A stretch of DNA of 64,000 bases from Insolitispirillum peregrinum (GTDB lineage: Bacteria > Pseudomonadota > Alphaproteobacteria > Rhodospirillales > Rhodospirillaceae), in the NCBI RefSeq assembly GCF_042665255.1, contig NZ_JBHTCD010000001.1, one strand, 5' to 3'. The translations under genes were made by a program, and so were the position numbers. Below, in pieces: positions 33,109-42,235 of this stretch. How positions within the stretch are numbered: the stretch's first letter is position 1; every line of letters begins with the position of its first letter. The notes below the pieces were generated by a model. That model was not told the origin of the DNA. It was given only the letters and a program-made list of their open reading frames with translations, and ran no database searches.

Positions 33109-34737
33109 TCAGACCAGACGCGACTGTTCAATCGCCGCCCGGATAAAGGACGTGAACAGCGGATGCGGATCGAATGGCTTGGACTTCAGTTCCGGGTGGA
33201 ACTGCACGCCGATGAACCACGGATGATCCGGGTATTCGACGATTTCCGGCAGCAGGCCGTCCGGCGACATGCCCGAGAAGCGCATACCGGCGGCCTCAAG
33301 TTGTTCGCGGTAGTTGATGTTGACTTCGTAGCGGTGACGGTGACGTTCCTGGATCACCTCGCTGCCATAGATCGAGCGCACCTTGGTGCCCTCCACCAGA
33401 TGGCACTTGTAGGCCCCCAGACGCATGGTACCGCCCAGATCGCCCGCCGCCGAACGCTTGACCAGCTGTTCGCCACGGATCCATTCGGTCATCAGGCCGA
33501 CCAGCGGTTCCTCGGTATAGCCGAATTCCGACGACGAGGCGCGCGGCAGGTTGGCCAGATTGCGGGCGCATTCGATCACCGCCATCTGCATCCCGAAGCA
33601 AATGCCGAAATACGGCACGCGACGGGTGCGGGCAAAGGTCGCCGCCTTGATCTTGCCTTCGGCACCACGCTCGCCAAAGCCGCCCGGCACCATGATGCCG
33701 TGGACGTCTTCCAGATGATTGACCGCATCGCCCTTTTCGAACACTTCGCTGTCGAACCAGCGCAGGCGGACACGCACGTTGTTGGCCAGACCGCCGTGAA
33801 CCAGCGCCTCGGCCAGCGACTTGTAGCTGTCGAGCAGCGAGGTGTACTTGCCGACCACGCCAATGGTCACTTCGCCTTCCGGCTTGGTGGCGCGTTCGAC
33901 GATGCCGTGCCAGCGGCTGAGGTCCGGGGCCGGTTCGACCGGCAGGCCAAAGAACTTGCACACCTGGCTGTCAAAGCCCTGGGCGTTGTAGTCGATCGGC
34001 ACCTGATAAATGGTCGGAGCGTCCAGCGCGGCAATGACGTTCTTTTCATTGACGTTGCAGAACAGCGCAATCTTGCGGCGCTCGCTTTCCGGGATCGGGC
34101 GGTCCGACCGGCACAGCAGCATGTCCGGCTGAATGCCAACCGACAGCAGTTCCTTGACCGAATGCTGGGTCGGCTTGGTCTTGATTTCGCCCGCGGTCGG
34201 AATGTAGGGCAGCAGGGTGACGTGGATCACCATCGCCCGCTCGCGGCCCAGTTCGTTCGACAGCTGACGGATGGCTTCGAGGAACGGCAGGCTTTCGATG
34301 TCACCGACGGTGCCACCGATTTCGCACAGGCAGAAATCCTCGTCGGTCAGGTCCGACAGCACAAAGGTCTTAATCTGGTCGGTGACGTGCGGAATGACCT
34401 GCACGGTACCGCCGAGATAATCGCCGCGGCGTTCCTTTTCCAGCACCATCTTGTAGATGCGGCCAGAGGTCACGTTGTCGCTCTGGCGGGCCGGAACGCC
34501 GGTAAAGCGTTCATAGTGACCCAGATCCAGATCGGTCTCGGCCCCGTCATCGGTGACGAACACTTCGCCGTGCTGGGTCGGGCTCATGGTGCCCGGATCA
34601 ACGTTCAGGTACGGGTCGAGCTTGCGCAGGCGGACCTTGTAGCCGCGCGCCTGCAGGGAGGCCCCGAGGGCAGCCGAAGCCAGGCCCTTGCCCAGCGAGG
34701 AGACAACGCCACCGGTGATGAAGATAAACCGCGTCAT
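33109..34737 (-). CDS. pyrG: CTP synthase
   Basis: A 542-residue CTP synthase. The synthetase domain opens with MTRFIFITGGVVSSLGKGLASAALG (ATP loop); the C-terminal glutamine amidotransferase has GGFGERG, the nucleophile cysteine in GICFGMQ and the His/Glu pair in VQFHPE. It makes CTP from UTP with glutamine. The start at 34737 fits the family exactly; the frame stays open upstream to 34851. A G/C-rich hairpin with one bulge (33066-33100) lies between this gene and kdsA. Confidence 0.97.
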   Translation of the reverse strand: MTRFIFITGGVVSSLGKGLASAALGASLQARGYKVRLRKLDPYLNVDPGTMSPTQHGEVFVTDDGAETDLDLGHYERFTGVPARQSDNVTSGRIYKMVLEKERRGDYLGGTVQVIPHVTDQIKTFVLSDLTDEDFCLCEIGGTVGDIESLPFLEAIRQLSNELGRERAMVIHVTLLPYIPTAGEIKTKPTQHSVKELLSVGIQPDMLLCRSDRPIPESERRKIALFCNVNEKNVIAALDAPTIYQVPIDYNAQGFDSQVCKFFGLPVEPAPDLSRWHGIVERATKPEGEVTIGVVGKYTSLLDSYKSLAEALVHGGLANNVRVRLRWFDSEVFEKGDAVNHLEDVHGIMVPGGFGERGAEGKIKAATFARTRRVPYFGICFGMQMAVIECARNLANLPRASSSEFGYTEEPLVGLMTEWIRGEQLVKRSAAGDLGGTMRLGAYKCHLVEGTKVRSIYGSEVIQERHRHRYEVNINYREQLEAAGMRFSGMSPDGLLPEIVEYPDHPWFIGVQFHPELKSKPFDPHPLFTSFIRAAIEQSRLV

Positions 34738-34952
34738 GGAGCGTATTTTTACCTCATGCAGAGTGCGCGCCCAACAGGAACCAGCTGCTGGTCTGGCGGC
34801 GCACACGAAAATCAACGTCAAACGACAGGCTGGTCGGCAGAGCCTTTGCACAAAGCCCCGGCAGCCCAGAGCTTTCCTTGCATCGCAAGATCAAGCACCC
34901 AGGCTGCCAGTCCCAAACAGGCGATAACCACCGCCCAACCCGACTGTGTTAC

Positions 34953-34985
34953 AAAAAACAGAGGCGGCCGCAGCCGCCTGCTGTT
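34953..34985 (-). terminator. Intrinsic terminator after secG
   Basis: On the minus strand AGGCGGC / GCCGCCT with a 4-base loop, extended by CAG/CTG pairs, followed by TTTTTT. pyrG therefore probably has its own promoter in 34738-34952. A 37-codon hydrophobic frame from a GTG at 34931 to 34818 lies there, but I do not annotate it as a gene. Confidence 0.8.
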
Positions 34986-35005
34986 GGTATCCGGAAAGAC
35001 GCCCG

Positions 35006-35335
35006 TTACTTCGCGATCGGAGCCGCAGGCCCGGTCGGAGCAGCCGGAGCCACCGGTTCAGCCGGAGCAGTCGCCGCCGGGGCCACACCATCAACGATCG
35101 ACGGGGCGCTGCTGCGCTGATTGGCCATGATCGCCAGCACCAGGCTGGTGACAAAGAACGCCGTCGCCAGAATGGCCGTGGCACGGGTCAACAGGTTTCC
35201 TGCCGCACGGCCGGACACCAGACCACCGCCGCCGCCGCCAATCCCCAGAGCGCCGCCTTCGGAGCGCTGCAGCAGGATGGTCCCGACCAGAGCCAGCGAG
35301 ATCAGCAGATGGATAACCAGAACGACCGTAATCAT
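35006..35335 (-). CDS. secG: Preprotein translocase subunit SecG
   Basis: A 109-residue protein with two membrane helices (VVLVIHLLISLALVGTILLQ and ATAILATAFFVTSLVLAIMA) joined by the conserved SEGGALGIGGG loop, then an Ala/Pro-rich cytoplasmic tail common in alphaproteobacterial SecG. It is a non-essential part of the SecYEG channel. It lies downstream of tpiA, with a GCACCCGG/CCGGGTGC hairpin between them at 35357-35381. Confidence 0.94.
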   Translation of the reverse strand: MITVVLVIHLLISLALVGTILLQRSEGGALGIGGGGGGLVSGRAAGNLLTRATAILATAFFVTSLVLAIMANQRSSAPSIVDGVAPAATAPAEPVAPAAPTGPAAPIAK

Positions 35336-35465
35336 GCTTCACTTCCAATAGAGGGAGCACCCGGAGAACGCCCCGGGTGCAGACTCGCGTTGGCGGCTTT
35401 GTAATCCCCTATGCCGCCAAATGCTAGGGGCAAGTTGCACCTGATCGCAGAAATGAGCATTCAGC

Positions 35466-36227
35466 TCAGGCGTCGCAAGCCTGCGCGATCGCCCAGAAGT
35501 CATCGACCTTCAGGCTGGCACCACCCACCAGAGCACCATCCACGTCGGTCAGGCCCAGGAAATCCACTGCGTTCGACGGCTTGACCGAACCACCGTACAG
35601 AATGCGCAGCGATTCACCGCCGCCGCCCATCACCTGATTGGCAACCTTGCGGGCTTCGGCGTGGATTTCGGCCACATCATCGGGGGTCGGGGTGCGACCG
35701 GTGCCGATGGCCCACACCGGCTCATAGGCCAGCACGGTGTTCTGGGCGGTCGCGCCAGCCGGCAGCGAACCACGGATCTGCTCGCTGACCACCGACAGGG
35801 CTTCACCACGGTCGCGCTCGCCTTCGGTTTCCCCGATACAGATCACCGCAATCAGACCGGCAGCCTGCGCGGCCTGTGCCTTGTCCTTCACCACCGCGTT
35901 GCTTTCGCGGTGATCGGCGCGGCGCTCGGAATGGCCGACAATCACATAACCACAGCCCAGATCACGCAGCATCCATGCGCTGATGTCACCGGTATGCGCA
36001 CCCTTTTCACTGGCATGGCAATCCTGCCCGCCCAGCGCCAGACCACTGCCCGCAATGTGACCGGCAACCACCGACACCAGCGTCGCAGGCGGGCACAGCA
36101 GCATGTCGAACGCAGGCTTCTGCAACGCCTTGTACCGTGACGCCAGACCACCGGCCAGCAGTTCGGCATCGGCCTTCAGGCCATTCATCTTCCAGTTACC
36201 AGCAATCAACGGGCGGCGAGCGGTCAT
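35466..36227 (-). CDS. tpiA: Triosephosphate isomerase
   Basis: A 253-residue TIM barrel with the catalytic lysine in GNWKMN, histidine in VGHSERR and glutamate in AYEPVWAIGTG. It interconverts dihydroxyacetone phosphate and glyceraldehyde-3-phosphate. I place the start at 36227, with AAGGA seven bases upstream; the ATG at 36236 has that sequence directly abutting it, which is too close. It is divergent from ppiD, with a 316-bp interval holding both promoters and no further gene. Confidence 0.96.
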   Translation of the reverse strand: MTARRPLIAGNWKMNGLKADAELLAGGLASRYKALQKPAFDMLLCPPATLVSVVAGHIAGSGLALGGQDCHASEKGAHTGDISAWMLRDLGCGYVIVGHSERRADHRESNAVVKDKAQAAQAAGLIAVICIGETEGERDRGEALSVVSEQIRGSLPAGATAQNTVLAYEPVWAIGTGRTPTPDDVAEIHAEARKVANQVMGGGGESLRILYGGSVKPSNAVDFLGLTDVDGALVGGASLKVDDFWAIAQACDA

Positions 36228-36543
36228 CCCCGGCATCCTTGTTATGGTTTCGTCGCAATTTCAGGACGGCTTTGCCCCCCGGGCGAGCCGTTGCGGCATG
36301 GTGTACCATGCCCGTCGGCACTTGCCAACCGGACTGCGGTACCAGACCGGCGCTCCACAAATGGAAAAGCTGCCGGAATAGGGATTGCGTCAGCCGGAAA
36401 AGGCTTTACCTTGCAGGACAAAGCCTGCGCTTTTATCATGCCTTGCCGGATGCAGCCCCTTGGGGGACCAGCTCCCTGGCGGGTTAAAAGAGCGCCAAGG
36501 CCCTCGTCCGCTGTCGTTGTCACTATATGGAACACCGTGCTCC

Positions 36544-38454
36544 ATGCTTGAATTTCTTCGCAAGTCCGCTGGCTCATGGGTCGCAAAGGGACTGTTCATC
36601 CTTCTGATCCTCAGCTTTGGTGTCTGGGGCATCGGTGACGTGGTGCGCAGCAGCGGCGCTCCGAAAGCCGCCATCGTGGTGGGTGACGTCGAGGTCTCGC
36701 CAGCCGCCGTCCGGCAGGCGTTCGACCAGAAAGTCGAACAGTTCCGCGGCTTTCTTGGTGACCAGATGACCCGCGAAACCGCCCGTCAGATGGGTCTGGC
36801 CGATGCCACCGTGCGCGAACTGGCCCAGACCGCCACCATGGACATGCTGGCCAAAGACATGGGCATCACCGTCAGCGATGACGCCGTGCGCGCCGAAATC
36901 GTGAAAACCCGTGCCTTTCATGATCAGGGCGGCAAGTTCAGCCCGGAGATTTTCCGCGCCAAGCTGATGCAGGCCAACCTGACCGAAAGCGGCTATGTCG
37001 CCATGCTGCGTGACAGCCTGCGCCGGGAACGGATCGAAAGCCTGATCGCCACCCCGCCCGCCGTTCCGGCGGCGCTGGCCGATCCGGTGTTTCGCCATGA
37101 TCAGGAACGCCGCACCGCCGAAAGCCTGACCGTTCATCCGGCAGCGCTGACCGTCACCGGTCAGCCCGCCGCCGAAGACCTGGAAAAGCTGTACAAGGAA
37201 CACATCCAGGAATTCACCGCCCCGGAATACCGCAAGATCACGGTGTTGACCCTGAGCCATCAGCAGATGGAAAGCCGCGTGCAGGTCAGCGAGCAGGACA
37301 TCAGCGACCACTACGCCGCCAACAAGGCCAGCTTTGCCACCCCGGAACAGCGCAGCGTCATTCAGGTGCGCGTGCAGGACGAAGCAACCGCCGCCGATAT
37401 CGCTGCCAAAGTCCGCGGCGGGATGTCGCTGGTCGATGCCGCTGCTGCCGTCAAGGCCTCGGCGCCGACCTCGATGGGGACCGTTGGCCCCGGCGCTCTG
37501 CCGGAAGAAGCCGACAAGGCGGTGTTCGCCCTGACCGTTGGCGGTATCACCGACCCGATCCACAGCCCGCTGGGCTGGCACGTGTTCAGCATCACCGCCA
37601 TCACCCCGCCGCAACAGCAGACGCTGGCACAGGTGCACGACGGCATTGCCACGTCACTGCGTCAGGAACGGGCGATTGACAAGGTTTATGAAGAGTCCAA
37701 GACCCTGCAGGACACTCTGGGCGGTGGCGCGTCACTGGAAGAGGCCGCCAGCAAGCTGGGCCTGACCCTGTTCACCATCGAGCAGACCGACATTGACGGC
37801 AAGGCCCCCAACGGTGACTTCGCCAAGGGCCTGCCGAGTGATGCCGCTCTGGGGCAGTCGGTGCTGAAGGCTGCCTTCCCGCTGCAAACCGGTGAAGAAA
37901 GCCCGCTGCAGGAAATGGGCAACGGCTATTTCATCGCCCGCGCCGACAGCATCACCCCGCCGACCCCGCGCCCGCAGGACAGCGTCGCCAATGAGCTGCG
38001 CCAGTTGTGGACCAGCCAGCAGCAGGCCGCGCAGGCCAGCGCCAAGGCCGACGAACTGGCGAAGAAGATCGACGGCGGTGCCGCCATGGCCTCGCTGGTG
38101 CAGGCCCCGGCGGTGACCTACAGCAAGCACTCGCCGCTGACTCGTGACGGTCAGCCGGTGCCGTCCGCCGACCTGCAACCGAACCCGCTGCTCAGCCCGG
38201 CACAGGTCAAGCAGGTGTTCTCGCTGACCACCGTCGGAGCCTCTGCCGTGGTGGCGACCGAAAACGGCCCGACCGTTGTCCGTCTCAGCGCCATCGAAAA
38301 GGCCGATCCGGCACAGAATAAGGACAAGCTCGACGCCCTGCGGGAACAGCTGGCCTCCGGGTTGGCTCAGGACATCGCCTCCGAGGCTCTCGACGCCTAC
38401 GGTGCCAGGTTCGGGGTGAAGGTCAATCAAAGCGTGGTCGACCAGGCCCTGTAA
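36544..38454 (+). CDS. ppiD: Peptidyl-prolyl cis-trans isomerase, PpiD-type
   Basis: A 636-residue inner-membrane-anchored periplasmic chaperone. Residues 1-35 hold a cytoplasmic start and one membrane helix (GLFILLILSFGVWGIGDVV), then a SurA_N-like domain, a parvulin (PPIC) domain around residues 240-360, and a second parvulin-like C-terminal part. PpiD helps newly translocated proteins fold near SecYEG. The start at 36544 matches the family; the frame is open further upstream. It is followed by a 551-bp repeat-filled gap and trpE. Confidence 0.9.
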   Translation: MLEFLRKSAGSWVAKGLFILLILSFGVWGIGDVVRSSGAPKAAIVVGDVEVSPAAVRQAFDQKVEQFRGFLGDQMTRETARQMGLADATVRELAQTATMDMLAKDMGITVSDDAVRAEIVKTRAFHDQGGKFSPEIFRAKLMQANLTESGYVAMLRDSLRRERIESLIATPPAVPAALADPVFRHDQERRTAESLTVHPAALTVTGQPAAEDLEKLYKEHIQEFTAPEYRKITVLTLSHQQMESRVQVSEQDISDHYAANKASFATPEQRSVIQVRVQDEATAADIAAKVRGGMSLVDAAAAVKASAPTSMGTVGPGALPEEADKAVFALTVGGITDPIHSPLGWHVFSITAITPPQQQTLAQVHDGIATSLRQERAIDKVYEESKTLQDTLGGGASLEEAASKLGLTLFTIEQTDIDGKAPNGDFAKGLPSDAALGQSVLKAAFPLQTGEESPLQEMGNGYFIARADSITPPTPRPQDSVANELRQLWTSQQQAAQASAKADELAKKIDGGAAMASLVQAPAVTYSKHSPLTRDGQPVPSADLQPNPLLSPAQVKQVFSLTTVGASAVVATENGPTVVRLSAIEKADPAQNKDKLDALREQLASGLAQDIASEALDAYGARFGVKVNQSVVDQAL

Positions 38455-38501
38455 ATACGTTTACCCCCGGCCCTGGAGCAGCGTGCGTTAAATCGGACGC
38501 C

Positions 38502-38668
38502 ACAGTACACGACAGTTTGAAAACAAGAGCGGGCTACCGCCCGAGCCCGTTTGGGGCCTGAGGCCCCAAACCCCCATTTTCTCTTTTATGATCAAAGGAA
38601 TGGGGTCTGGGGCTGACTGGCCCCAGCGAGGTGTGGAGCAGCGCTCCACGTTACTGTCGTGTACTATG
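38502..38668 (-). mobile_element. MITE-like element, copy 2 (inverted internal orientation)
   Basis: 167 bp bounded by 16-bp terminal inverted repeats (15 of 16 matching) identical in type to the copy at 10850-10992, but with the 52-bp core reversed. Flanking 9-mers ATCGGACGC (38493-38501) and ATCGGACAC (38669-38677) look like a target duplication. The element splits a family-A palindrome whose arms TGGAGCAGCGTGC and GCACGCTGCTCCA lie at 38475-38487 and 38680-38692. No open frame. Confidence 0.78.
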
Positions 38669-38704
38669 ATCGGACACAGGCACGCTGCTCCAACTTTTTG
38701 TTTT

Positions 38705-38929
38705 GTCGTATTGTTGTTGCGAAAACCGGTTCCCACTTTTCGCACAATGCAGGTTTGTTAATGTCGCATTGTTGTTGCGAAAACCGGTTCCCACTTTTCG
38801 CACAATGCAGGTCTGTTAATGTCGCATTGTTGTTGCGAAAACCGGTTCCCACTTTTCGCACAATGCAGGTCTGTTAATGTCGCATTGTTGTTGCGAAAAC
38901 CGGTTCCCACTTTTCGCACAATGCTCTAG
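38705..38929. repeat. Four tandem 58-bp units containing family-B palindromes
   Basis: Starts at 38705, 38763, 38821 and 38879, exactly 58 bases apart, with only a few differences (GTCGTATTG in unit 1, GCAGGTTTG against GCAGGTCTG). Each unit carries nested stems GCATTGT/ACAATGC and GCGAAAA/TTTTCGC. The array ends 77 bases before trpE. With the MITE-like copy it fills the gene-free 38455-39005 region. Confidence 0.9.
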
Positions 38930-39005
38930 GCCCCTGCACAGGCTTCGGGCCGGTTCTTTTGTCCACCCTGATGATCCCCTCAGAAAATCATGAACGGATT
39001 GTTCG

Positions 39006-40508
39006 ATGCATAGCCTTCCCGCCCTTGATGATTTCCGCGCAGTCTACCAGCAAGGTCGGGCGCAGGTGGTCTGGACCCGTCTGGTGGCCGACCTGGAAAC
39101 CCCCGTCTCGGCCATGCTGAAGCTGGCCGACGGGCAACAGAATGCCTTTCTGCTGGAATCCGTCGAAGGCGGATCGACCCGCGGCCGCTATTCCTTCATC
39201 GGCCTGAAGCCGGATATCCTGTGGCGCAGCCGGGGGGCCAAGGCCGAAATCAACCGTCAGGCCCGCACCACCCCTGAGGCTTTTGAAGACGCGGGCGAGA
39301 CCATGCCGTCGCTGCGCGCCCTGCTGGCCGAAAGCCGGATTGACCTGCCTGCCGCCCTGCCCCCGATGGCAGCCGGCCTGATCGGTTATATGGGCTATGA
39401 CATGATCCGTCAGGTCGAACGCCTGCCGGACGAAAACCCCGACACCATCAACATCCCCGACAGCATCTTCATGCGTCCGACGGTGATGGCCATTTTCGAC
39501 AACGTCGATGGTCTGGTGACGGTGGTGACGCCTGTGCGTCCGCAGGATGGCATCAGCGCCGATGTCGCCTATACGCAGGCCCAGGAACGCCTGAGCGACA
39601 TTACCGCCGACTTTGAGCGCAACCTGCCCTATCGCCGCGAAGCCAACCGCACCGTTGACGAAGCCCCGACGCCGGTCGCCAACGTTTCGCGCAGCGGGTT
39701 CCACGACATGATCCGCAAGGCGAAGGAATACATCGCCGCCGGGGACATTTTTCAGGTGGTGCTGTCCCAGCGGTTCCGCATTCCGTTCCGTCTGCCACCA
39801 TTTGCCCTCTATCGCGCCCTGCGCCGCACCAACCCGTCGCCGTTCCTGTTCCACCTGCAACTGGGCGGCTTTGCGCTGGTTGGCTCCAGCCCGGAAATTC
39901 TGGTCCGTCTGCGCGATGGCAAAGTCACCATCCGCCCGATCGCTGGCACCCGCCCGCGCGGCAAGACCGCCGAGGAAGACCGCGCCCTGGCCGAAGACCT
40001 GCTGGCCGACCCCAAGGAGCTGGCCGAGCACCTGATGCTGCTGGATCTGGGCCGCAACGACGTTGGTCGGGTGTCGCAAATTGGCAGCGTGGCGGTCACC
40101 GACAAGATGATCATCGAAAACTACTCGCACGTCATGCACATCGTCTCGAACGTCGAGGGCACCCTTGACGCCAGCAAGCACGATGCCATGGATGCCCTGA
40201 TGGCGGGCTTCCCTGCCGGAACAGTCTCTGGCGCGCCGAAAGTTCGCGCCATGCAGATCATCGACGAGCTGGAAAGCGAGCGCCGCAGCTTCTATGCCGG
40301 GGCTGTGGGTTATTTCTCGGCCAATGGCCAGATGGATACCTGCATCGCCCTGCGCACCGCTCTGGTCAAGGACGGCGAGATGATCGTGCAGGCCGGCGCC
40401 GGAGTGGTGGCGGACTCTGATCCCGACAAGGAATGGGAAGAGTGCCACAACAAGGCCCGTGCTCTGGTGCGGGCCGCCGAAGAAGCGGTAAAATTCGCCG
40501 GGCGCTAA
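39006..40508 (+). CDS. trpE: Anthranilate synthase component I
   Basis: A 500-residue chorismate-using enzyme. The N-terminal feedback domain has the LLESVEGG serine-containing motif typical of tryptophan binding; the catalytic domain has PFLFHLQLGGFALVGSSPEILV, IAGTRPRGKT, LDLGRNDVGRV and AGAGVVADSDP. It converts chorismate and ammonia (from TrpG) to anthranilate. No trpG lies within the window. The ATG at 39006 has only a weak ribosome-binding site, and the 58-bp repeat array lies directly upstream. Confidence 0.96.
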   Translation: MHSLPALDDFRAVYQQGRAQVVWTRLVADLETPVSAMLKLADGQQNAFLLESVEGGSTRGRYSFIGLKPDILWRSRGAKAEINRQARTTPEAFEDAGETMPSLRALLAESRIDLPAALPPMAAGLIGYMGYDMIRQVERLPDENPDTINIPDSIFMRPTVMAIFDNVDGLVTVVTPVRPQDGISADVAYTQAQERLSDITADFERNLPYRREANRTVDEAPTPVANVSRSGFHDMIRKAKEYIAAGDIFQVVLSQRFRIPFRLPPFALYRALRRTNPSPFLFHLQLGGFALVGSSPEILVRLRDGKVTIRPIAGTRPRGKTAEEDRALAEDLLADPKELAEHLMLLDLGRNDVGRVSQIGSVAVTDKMIIENYSHVMHIVSNVEGTLDASKHDAMDALMAGFPAGTVSGAPKVRAMQIIDELESERRSFYAGAVGYFSANGQMDTCIALRTALVKDGEMIVQAGAGVVADSDPDKEWEECHNKARALVRAAEEAVKFAGR

Positions 40509-40511
40509 AGC

Positions 40512-40610
40512 GTAGTGTGAAAAGTGGAAACCGGTTTTCGCAACAACAATACGGCAAAACAAAAGCTTAGAGCAGCGTGCCTGCGTCCGATTTAACGCAC
40601 GCTGCTCTAA
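40512..40610 (-). repeat. Inverted family-B/family-A palindrome pair after trpE
   Basis: Family B (40512-40555, CGAAAA-type stem imperfect at the left) followed by a perfect family-A palindrome with 14-bp arms TTAGAGCAGCGTGC / GCACGCTGCTCTAA at 40567-40610. The order is the mirror image of 11576-11674. It begins three bases after the trpE stop. Confidence 0.8.
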
Positions 40611-40635
40611 ACCCGGCCAGTCCATACCCCACAAG

Positions 40636-40677
40636 AACCCCACTCAACCGGATCCCCCATCCTGAGTGGGGTTTCTT
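40636..40677 (+). terminator. Intrinsic terminator downstream of trpE
   Basis: AACCCCACTCA / TGAGTGGGGTTT stem with a 16-base loop and T-rich end. The remaining 40678-40922 is AT-rich with no gene, presumably the promoter of the next coding sequence. Confidence 0.75.
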
Positions 40678-40922
40678 ATGTCTACCCAGGCATTTTCCGC
40701 AAACATCACCGTCGCTCACACATGAAAAATCCTCATATACAAAAAGGTGTTAGACAAAAATCTCCCGCTCTGCCCGACTTTTTCAATTCTTCCTTGCGAT
40801 ATTTCATTGTTTAAAACCATCCCTATGCGCACATTATTACAGTCTGAAGAAAATATTTTGCACCGCAGCAGCAGGCCGTCCCCCCCCTGCTGATCGCCTC
40901 ACCCCATCCACAGGAGGATGTC

Positions 40923-41198
40923 ATGGGCCAGATCATTCCTTATGGTGCGATTCGCACCCTGCGAGCCTGCAAAGACATAGAATCCTCCAGTCAGGAAATC
41001 CTGAAAGGACTGGGGCAAATGAGTGATGACGCCGACCGGGCACGCAACCAGTTGGCCGATGCCGCGCGCAGGCTGGAAGAAACCCTGGTGCATTACGGCG
41101 ATGCCCAACGCAAGCTGCAGGCCGTGCAGGATAATTATCTGGCAACGATGAAGCTGGTCGATGAAATCATGTCCACCAGTCAGGCGTTCCAGAAATAG
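40923..41198 (+). CDS. Hypothetical coiled-coil protein (91 aa)
   Basis: A 91-residue protein that is almost entirely helical with heptad-like spacing (QEILKGLGQMSDDADRARNQLADAARRLEETLVHYGDAQRKLQAV). A strong AGGAGG sits seven bases before the ATG, so it is likely a well-translated real gene. No signal or membrane segment. Unrecognised; a structural or adaptor role is possible. Confidence 0.65.
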   Translation: MGQIIPYGAIRTLRACKDIESSSQEILKGLGQMSDDADRARNQLADAARRLEETLVHYGDAQRKLQAVQDNYLATMKLVDEIMSTSQAFQK

Positions 41199-41276
41199 AC
41201 CTGCAAGCGATCGTGTACCGAACCCGCATTATGCTTTATGGTCAGGGATTTGGTGCACACGCTGACAGGACTTCCG

Positions 41277-42167
41277 ATGAACTACCGTCACGCCTATCAT
41301 GCGGGCAATTTTGCCGATGTCTTCAAGCATGCCATCCTTGCCCTTTGCCTCGAACACTTCAAAACCAAGGACAAGCCGTTCTTTGTGCTCGATACCCACG
41401 CCGGTATCGGTCGCTATGACCTGAGCGGGATCGAAGCCGGAAAAACCGGCGAGTGGGAAGATGGTATTGGGCGGCTGCAGGATGCCGCCGCCAAGGGGGC
41501 TTTGTCCCCTGTCCTGCTGGATGCCTTGCGCCCGTACCTTGACGCGGTTGCCGCAGAAAATCCCGCGGGCGGTTTTCGGCTGTACCCCGGTTCCCCCTGT
41601 CTGTCACAACGTTTGTTGCGTGACAACGACCGCTTGTTCCTGTGCGAGCTGCATGCCGAAGACGAGCAAACCCTGTGGCAGGCCATCGGGCGCGACAAGC
41701 GGGTCAAGGTCGAGCATCGGGACGGTTACGAAGCCCTCAGAGCGGTTCTACCGCCCAAGGAACGGCGCGGGATGGTGCTGATTGATCCACCATTCGAACA
41801 GCCCGACGAGTTTGATGCGATGGAACGCGCGCTGGCAGATGGGATCAAACGCTGGGCCAGCGGTTGCTTTGCCCTGTGGTATCCGATCAAGGACCGGCTG
41901 GAAATCGCCACCTTCCACGCTCATCTGGAAACGCTTGACCTGCCGGAAACGGTGGCGCTGGACTTTTACATCCGCGACCCGCAACAGATCATGCCCGGCA
42001 GCAGCCTGATCGGCTGCGGCTATGTGCTGGTCAACCCGCCCTATGGCCTGATGCGTGTCATCGAACCGCTGATGGACGGCCTGCTGGCCAACCTGCGTCA
42101 GGACACCCCCAGCGGGGTCGCTGGCAAGGGGGCCTTCTGGCGGTTGCAGACCTTGAAATACGCCTGA
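41277..42167 (+). CDS. rlmJ: 23S rRNA (adenine(2030)-N6)-methyltransferase
   Basis: A 296-residue RlmJ. MNYRHAYHAGNFADVFKHAIL is the family's hallmark N-terminus, and LIDPPFEQPDEF is the DPPY/F-type catalytic motif of N6-adenine methyltransferases. It modifies A2030 of 23S rRNA. The start at 41277 follows an AGGA box; the frame is open upstream to 41238 without similarity. Single gene, converging on the protease gene across a strong hairpin. Confidence 0.92.
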   Translation: MNYRHAYHAGNFADVFKHAILALCLEHFKTKDKPFFVLDTHAGIGRYDLSGIEAGKTGEWEDGIGRLQDAAAKGALSPVLLDALRPYLDAVAAENPAGGFRLYPGSPCLSQRLLRDNDRLFLCELHAEDEQTLWQAIGRDKRVKVEHRDGYEALRAVLPPKERRGMVLIDPPFEQPDEFDAMERALADGIKRWASGCFALWYPIKDRLEIATFHAHLETLDLPETVALDFYIRDPQQIMPGSSLIGCGYVLVNPPYGLMRVIEPLMDGLLANLRQDTPSGVAGKGAFWRLQTLKYA

Positions 42168-42185
42168 CAGCCCGTTTGTCGCAAG

Positions 42186-42224
42186 CGCTGCACGGGACGG
42201 GCCAAACTCCTGTCCCGTGCAGCG
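42186..42224. terminator. Bidirectional hairpin between rlmJ and the M48 protease gene
   Basis: A perfect 13-bp stem, CGCTGCACGGGAC / GTCCCGTGCAGCG, with a 13-base loop, midway between convergent genes. T-runs are weak on both sides, so termination efficiency is uncertain. Confidence 0.6.
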
Positions 42225-42235
42225 AGCAGGCTTCG

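Noticed and set aside
31011..33146. 711-codon plus-strand frame across eno and kdsA
   Set aside because: It spans two certain genes on the other strand and consists of His/Gly/Arg-rich antisense sequence.
34818..34931. 37-codon hydrophobic frame on the minus strand between secG and pyrG
   Set aside because: GTG start, weak ribosome-binding site and no recognisable family; it may be a chance frame in a promoter region.
34738..34952. Possible tRNA-Leu downstream of secG
   Set aside because: secG is often followed by a tRNA, but I could not find an acceptor stem or T-loop motif here on either strand.
38502..38929. Possible CRISPR array because of regularly spaced palindromic repeats
   Set aside because: The 58-bp units are near-identical over their whole length with no variable spacers, and no cas gene is present.
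38988..40643. 551-codon minus-strand frame opposite trpE
   Set aside because: Antisense shadow; its N-terminal part is made of the intergenic palindromes.
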